From Megaustenia siamemsis (taxonomy: Eukaryota > Mollusca > Gastropoda > Stylommatophora > Ariophantidae), in assembly GCA_032433765.1 (NCBI GenBank), contig JAVIAB010000059.1:55314103-55378102 (forward strand): a stretch of DNA of 64,000 bases. The letters are read 5' to 3'. The notes under the pieces are model-generated. The model saw only the letters and a list, made by a program, of their open reading frames with translations. It was not told the DNA's origin and searched no databases. The position numbers and the translations under genes were made by a program. Each line of letters begins with the position of its first letter. Position 1 is the stretch's first letter. This document shows, piece after piece, positions 58,815 through 64,000 of this stretch.

Positions 58815-58945
58815 ATCAACAACAGAAAAATGAAACAATGAACAATAGGTGGTCTAAGCAGGATCGAACCCACACTCCTCGACACAGCGCCTTGCCACAA
58901 GAACCAAACGCAAGAGCACACGGCCAACTCAGATACCTAAATTAT
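58815..58945 (-). mobile_element. SINE family D
   Basis: The reverse strand reads ATCTGAGTTGGCCGTGTGCT, GGCAAGGCGCTGTGTCGAGG and box B GGTTCGATCC. The A-rich tail with ATCAACAACAG lies at 58816-58826. Confidence 0.7.
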
Positions 58946-59149
58946 GGTGATTTCAATACATCTCTTATTGTACTCGGAGCCACGCCAAAAGCGGTCGGCA
59001 CTTAGGAGTTGGTGATGAATAGCGTACATTGAACAGCTGCTGTTGTATTATTATTGTGGCATTATGGTTCCAACCTGATATGTATTGCAACATTTATCAT
59101 GTGTCAAGATAACCTCTAGCTATTTTATGAGAGTAATTCACATTTGAGA

Positions 59150-60290
59150 CTTCTACTTCTTCCTTCCTTCCTCATTTGCCTTTCAGCGTCGAGGGGAGAT
59201 TTAATTTGCTGTCTTTTGCTCTTCTGTTCACTTATGCTGCTGTTATGTTTCTTAATGCTTTTAATATCCCATCGATCCATCTGTTTTGTAGTCGACCCTT
59301 AGGTGTGGTATTCTCGCAGCGTTAATTGAGGGCACGTTGTGTTGTGTTTTGATCTTTCTGTCTTGTCACGTGGCCAAACCATTTATCTGTTGTTTCTTTA
59401 TATATTCTATGGCGGGGGCTATTCCTAGCTTTTTTCTTAGCTCTTCATTTCTGATCTTATCTCTCAGGCTGTTTCCTGTCATTTGTCTGATACATTTCAT
59501 CTCTGTAGAGGTTATTTTTCTTATTGTTCTTGCATCTAGGGTCAAGGACTGACATTGACAGCACAACGTTGGGATGAAAATTGTATTGTAGAGTGCCCGT
59601 TTTGCCTCTAGAGTTATTTCCTTGTTGGACAATAGTGGTGATAACTGTCCAATGATTTGACAAGCTTTGATGTATCTTGATTCTATCTCAGCTGTTTGAG
59701 AATTGTCGATTCTCACTATCTTCCTAGGTACTTGAATTCCTCTACTTGTTTTGTTGGCCCGTCTTCTATAGTTATGTTGATGTTCTGTTTATTTTTGGCG
59801 ACATTCATGACTTTTGTTTTGTTGATGCTGATTTTCATGTTGTATTTTGTGCCTGCGATGTTGAGTTTGTTTAAGTGTTCTTGTAGGTCTTCTATTGTTT
59901 CATATATTAGTGCCTGGTCGTCTGCAAATAAATGCTCGTTGATCTCATCTGTCTCTGATGGGTTGGCTAGCTTGCATATATGATCCATGTATGTAATAAA
60001 CAGTAGGGGGGGATAGTGCACACCCCTGTCTTACACCTGGTCTAACATCGAAGTGGTCCGCGTAGACTGCTGCCGTTCTGACTGTGCAGCTGCTGTTCGT
60101 GTAGAGACTTTTAATAAGATTGGTTAGATGTTCGCATACTCCATATGTTCTTAGTATCTTCCACAGTTGTTCTCTATTTACTCTGTCGAATGATTTTCCT
60201 AGTCAATGAAAACTATGTGGCAACTTTTGATTGTGTTCTGTCGTTTTTTCTGCACTGCTTTTTAATGCGAAAAGAGCGTCAGTACATCGA
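59150..60290 (-). mobile_element. LINE family 4, longest continuous copy
   Basis: A 1.1-kb antisense LINE with the 3' end near 59150 and truncation in the reverse-transcriptase core near 60290. It is the uninterrupted reference for the element split by the 23-bp array at 11672-13112, and it also matches 53950-54295. Confidence 0.85.
59366..60262 (-). pseudogene. Reverse transcriptase remnant (LINE family 4)
   Basis: Read on the minus strand from 60262: a DRVNREQLW-like block A, a damaged block B, then MDHICKLAN, HLFADDQALIYE (block C with the Asp pair), ISINKTKVMNVAKN (block D) and VEEFKYLG (block E). It continues to SPLLSNKEITLEAKRALYNT, LTLDARTIRKITSTEMKCIR and DKIRNEELRKKL. A frameshift near 59710 separates the two open frames and others damage block B. 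The endonuclease is lost to truncation. It is a dead copy with a well preserved palm domain. Confidence 0.85.
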
Positions 60291-60309
60291 AAGCACAAAG
60301 AATGTTCCG

Positions 60310-61437
60310 CCAGAATTTGATATTTGTCGAAATATTGTTCCGCTTAAATTTTTTTGTTTGATATTTATAGAAAAATGTTCCAACATAAATTATTTTGATA
60401 TTTGTTGAGATAATGTTCCACCAGAAATTATTTTGATATTTGTTGAGATAATGTTCCACCAGAAATTATTTTGATATTTGTTGAGATAATGTTCCACCAG
60501 AAATTATTTTGATATTTGTTGAGATAATGTTCCACCAGAAATTATTTTGATATTTATTGAGATAATGTTCCACCAGAAATTATTTTGATATTTGTTGAGA
60601 TAATGTTCCACCAGAAATTATTTTGATATTTGTTGAGATAATGTTCCACCAGAAATTATTTTGATATTTGTTGAGATAATGTTCCACCAGAAATTATTTT
60701 GATATTTGTTGAGATAATGTTCCACCAGAAATTATTTTGATATTTATTAAGATAATGTTCCACCAGAAATTATTTTGATATTTGTTGAGATAATGTTCCA
60801 CCAGAAATTATTTTGATATTTATTGAGATAATGTTCCACCAGAAATTATTTTGATATTTGTTGAGATAATGTTCCACCATAAATTATTTTGATATTTATT
60901 GAGATAATGTTCCACCAGAAATTATTTTGATATTTATTGAGATAATGTTCCACCAGAAATTATTTTGATATTTGTTGAGATAATGTTCCACCAGAAATTA
61001 TTTTGATATTGTTGAGATAATGTTCCACCAGAAATTATTTTGATATTTGTTGAGATAATGTTCCACCAGAAATTATTTTGATATTTATTGAGATAATGTT
61101 CCACCAGAAATTATTTTGATATTTGTTGAGATAATGTTCCACCATAAATTATTTTGATATTTGTTGAGATAATGTTCCACCAGAAATTATTTTGATATTT
61201 GTTGAGATAATGTTCCACCAGAAAATATTTTGATATTTATTGAGATAATGTTCCACCAGAAATTATTTTGATATTTGTTGAGATAATGTTCCACCAGGAA
61301 TTATTTTGATATTTGTTGAGATAATGTTCCACCAGAAATTATTTTGATATTTGCTGAGATAATGTTCCACCAGAAATTATTTTGATATTTGTTGAGATAA
61401 TGTTCCCCAGAAATTATTTTGATATTTGTTGAGATAA
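60310..61437. repeat. 38-bp minisatellite
   Basis: About 28 units of TTGAGATAATGTTCCACCAG plus AAATTATTTTGATATTTG, nearly identical in the centre and diverged at the left edge (60310-60400). It begins just past the truncated end of LINE family 4. A weak decay pattern at the left suggests growth toward the right. Confidence 0.96.
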
Positions 61438-61463
61438 TTATACTTTACTTTACTTTTTTATAT

Positions 61464-61615
61464 ACTTCTTCTTCCTCTTCTATCCTTCCTCTGCTGCCGT
61501 TGGCGTCGAGGGAGAAACAATCTGCGATTCTTTGCTCTTCTGTTGGCCTCTTCTGATGTTATTTCTCCTAGTGATTCTAGTATTCCCTTTATCCATCTCT
61601 TTTATTGTGTTTTAT
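61464..61615 (-). mobile_element. LINE family 4-like 3' end
   Basis: CTTCTTCTTCCTCTTCTATC, GTTGGCGTCGAGGGAGAAAC and TTTGCTCTTCTGTTGGCC resemble 10965-11100 and 59155-59290. It encodes the LINE C-terminus in reverse (RWIK-like and EEQRIADCFSL). Confidence 0.6.
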
Positions 61616-61682
61616 GAAGTAGTAACCCTTGAGGAATCAGTAGTTGTGAAATGTGCTCAACGGTTAAACTGCTAATTATGAG

Positions 61683-62052
61683 GACTGTCTTTTGCTTTGA
61701 TGGTGCAGATTGTCATAGATTGACTTGTTCATCTTTTGATGTTACTCGTCCATGTTGGTCTTGGTCTGCCTCTGCCTAATTTACCTTGAATTTTCCCTTC
61801 CAATATTACTTTTATTAGGCTTTGTGTCTTTTAACATGCCCCAAAAAAATTATTTTTCTTGCTCTAATTGTATTTAGTAGTTCTCTTTTTATTTTTATTT
61901 TTTTTTAAAACTTCATCATTTGTTTTCTTTTCTTTCCATCCAATTCTACCTATTCTTCTATAAATCCACATTTCAAAGGCTTCAATTTTCTGTTCTGTTT
62001 TATTGTGTGATGTCCATGTTTCTGCACCATACATGAATATTGATAAGATGTA
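61683..62052 (-). mobile_element. LINE family 1, lacking its extreme 3' end
   Basis: The reverse strand matches family 1 (GACTTGTTCATCTTTTGATG, ACATGCCCCAAAAAAATT, CTTCATCATTTGTTTTCTTT). Both ends are cut; the usual terminal tail is missing at the left. Confidence 0.8.
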
Positions 62053-62573
62053 ATCATCATGTACCCCGATTACATTTTGTATCCTTTTGCAAACTTTTGT
62101 AATTTATAATGCCATTCAAGTAAAAGATGCCGAAAAGATAACTTGATGTGTGTTCTTCAATAATTAGAGTAATCATGTTTTTCTATTCTCTCAATAACTG
62201 GCATCGCGATGTGTTCCTAAACAAAAACAAAAAAAAAAGCTAATTTTCTAAAGCTTTTTTAAAAATTACATTATATTTCGGTGTATATTATTCATTAACT
62301 GACATTCTGGATCAATTCAACTTTAATTGTTCATTGCTGTGTATTGAAAGGATTGTGCGTGTTTTCTACAAGTTGAGATCTTAATGTCCTTATATGGTCT
62401 TTGGCGACTTGACATACGATTGGTAGTAAGCAATCATGATAAGTCAGTAACTTGGAAAACAATATTAGTGTCTTATCAGTGACTAAATCTGTCAATATTG
62501 GATAGACAGATCCATCCGCATAAATAAACAAGATGTATTCGTGGTGCCTGGCCTCGTCTCCATTCTCCTGGGC
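62053..62573. other. Unassigned sequence
   Basis: About 520 bp with A tracts near 62221-62240. No feature is recognised. Confidence 0.5.
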
Positions 62574-62586
62574 CTTTTTGTCTTCT

Positions 62587-62793
62587 AGGGGTAGGGTTCG
62601 ATCCCAACCGACGGCTACGGGTTCACCCAGCCTTAAATGGGTACCGGATTTTTTCTGGGAAAGTAAAGCAGCACGGGCGTAATACTGACCACATTATCCC
62701 AAAAATCATGTGCTGAAGGTCTGTAAAATATAGGGTCACTAACACCATATTTCCCTATACGCCACTTGGCGTGACGGGGGTACTTTACTTTTA
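62587..62793 (+). mobile_element. SINE family A, 5'-truncated
   Basis: It starts just before box B (GGGTAGGGTTCGATCCCAAC) and keeps the whole body to GGGGGTACTTTACTTTTA. CTTTTTGTCTTCT at 62574-62586 and 62794-62806 is a perfect 13-bp target-site duplication. Confidence 0.93.
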
Positions 62794-62806
62794 CTTTTTG
62801 TCTTCT

Positions 62807-64000
62807 GAATTTGATATCAGCACTGCCTTGAAAGTTGCTTTGCTATTTTGTCTTTTCGTTCTCCAAGTGTTACAATCTGCAGCCACATTGTCCCAGTTTC
62901 TTTCTCCTGATAGAGAATTCCCCAAGGAAGCCCTGCAAACATCCTTATATCCCAGCACTGGTCTGCCCTTTTGTCTCTTTCATTCATGAAAATCGCCATG
63001 CAATATTTGTTTAGGAATAAGATTGTTACTTATATGACGCAGTCATATTAGTCTCTGACTCCTAAGTGTTTCCATTATGGATGGGATTTTGGCTCGTTGT
63101 TAGACATTAGGGTTGATTACTTTGTCCTGCCATTTGATGTTCCTAATCTTTCTTTAACGTCCTTATCATTATAATTAACTGGCTCCTCTACATCATATTT
63201 CACAAATGATTTCCTATTGCGGGGTTATTTAACTGAAGTTATACATCTATTATTTTTTTTTAATGTAATTTAACAAAAGCTAGTTATTCCCAACTCAATA
63301 TTCTCAGATGTTACAGGGATAAGATGCAAACGATGAAATCTATTTTTAGCAATTATCACTCAACATTTTGAAGCTCATCAAACAGGGCATGTACATCCTT
63401 TTTATCCCATTTGCAAGTTCAAAGTTGAGTAACCCCGAATGTCAGCTTTTAATTAAAGGCAACTTTCGGCGACACAAATTCGAGGATAGCTCCTCTTTAG
63501 CATCTCAGTGTTTTCTCTCATTTGTCGCCATTTTGTGTCAGCCATGACACCTCAAAGCCTCGAACTGAATGCGCTTGCTCACACGAGAGCGCCGCAAACC
63601 GGAAGGATGGAAAACGACGGCATTGTGCGAGTGCCACGAGTGACGCTAGCTAACATAATTTCCCCATCAGGTCTTGGACAAAAGGGGTCTTGCAAATCTG
63701 AAAATCTCTGCTCTTGCCACAGATTGCGTTTCTCAAAATCCGAAGGCGTCCCATTAGGAGGGTTAAGAAGAATTTTATTTTAGCTTGTCTGTTCTCTCCT
63801 TCATTCTTACTTATTTGAAATGTTGCACAGGTTAAGCGTTCCAGGTAAATACAGAATGGAGTAGCATATTTGGTAAGTTAACACCTCATTCTAACTTAAG
63901 AAATGTAGATTGTTTATTGTTTGGTCCCCATCTGACGCCCAGCTCTCATTCGTGTCTACATCTTCATTGTTTTCCTCTCGGAAGGTCAATATAACTCTAA
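62807..64000. other. Unassigned, largely single-copy sequence
   Basis: No repeat was identified. The part at 63440-63680 is richer in CG and includes TTTGTCGCCATTTTGTGTCA, and an open frame at 63508-63783 (91 codons) starts there. I do not recognise the protein and would not call it a gene without transcript support. Confidence 0.4.

Noticed and set aside
63508..63783. 91-codon open frame as a real exon
   Set aside because: No recognisable domain, no clear splice or polyadenylation context, and frames of this size are common by chance in such DNA. It is left as unassigned.

Overview
This is eukaryotic (animal) DNA with no gene I can defend. It has no operons or ribosome-binding sites and no credible multi-exon host gene. 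The recognisable content is retrotransposon debris plus an unusually dense set of tandem repeats. tRNA-derived SINEs, RTE-like LINEs ending in TGA-rich simple-sequence tails, jockey-like LINE C-termini and long GATA/GACA microsatellites suggest an invertebrate, probably a lophotrochozoan and perhaps a gastropod mollusc. The taxon call is a guess from repeat style.

Layout. 0.4-3.1 kb: two RTE-like LINE families, one nested in the other, plus a SINE. 3.2-8 kb: a telomere-like 72-bp array, a 34-bp array, a jockey-like LINE tail and an 18-bp array. 9-15.8 kb: SINEs, a LINE broken by a SINE and by a 1.4-kb, 23-bp minisatellite made from its own reverse-transcriptase sequence, then a GATA/GACA array. 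16.5-23.8 kb: LINE ends alternating with 30-, 41-, 30- and 36-bp arrays and a GATA/GACA/GACG array. 25-31 kb: SINEs, the best-preserved reverse transcriptase (27.0-28.4 kb) and a 33-bp array. 31.5-39 kb: 25-bp, 41-bp, TATC, ATC and 27-bp arrays with an inverted LINE pair. 39.8-42 kb: an internally deleted LINE nested in another LINE, followed by a truncated LINE and a truncated SINE, all with target-site duplications. 42.8-52.4 kb: a 9.6-kb satellite of 52-bp units containing a 3.38-kb higher-order duplication. 52.5-64 kb: more LINE pieces, 48-, 28-, 24- and 38-bp arrays, a SINE inside the 24-bp array, and a second internally deleted LINE.

By adding my boundaries, tandem repeats occupy roughly 23 kb, over a third of the window. 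At least 17 have different unit lengths from 13 to 72 bp, and most are unrelated in sequence.

The parts interact as mobile DNA rather than as a pathway. LINE machinery has copied LINEs and SINEs, as shown by target-site duplications. LINE tails supply TGA or GATA tracts, and one LINE body demonstrably seeded a minisatellite. The strongest candidates for something little described are two LINEs from different families that keep the endonuclease start and the extreme 3' end but lack the whole reverse-transcriptase core, each flanked by a 10-bp duplication, and the LINE-born 23-bp minisatellite.
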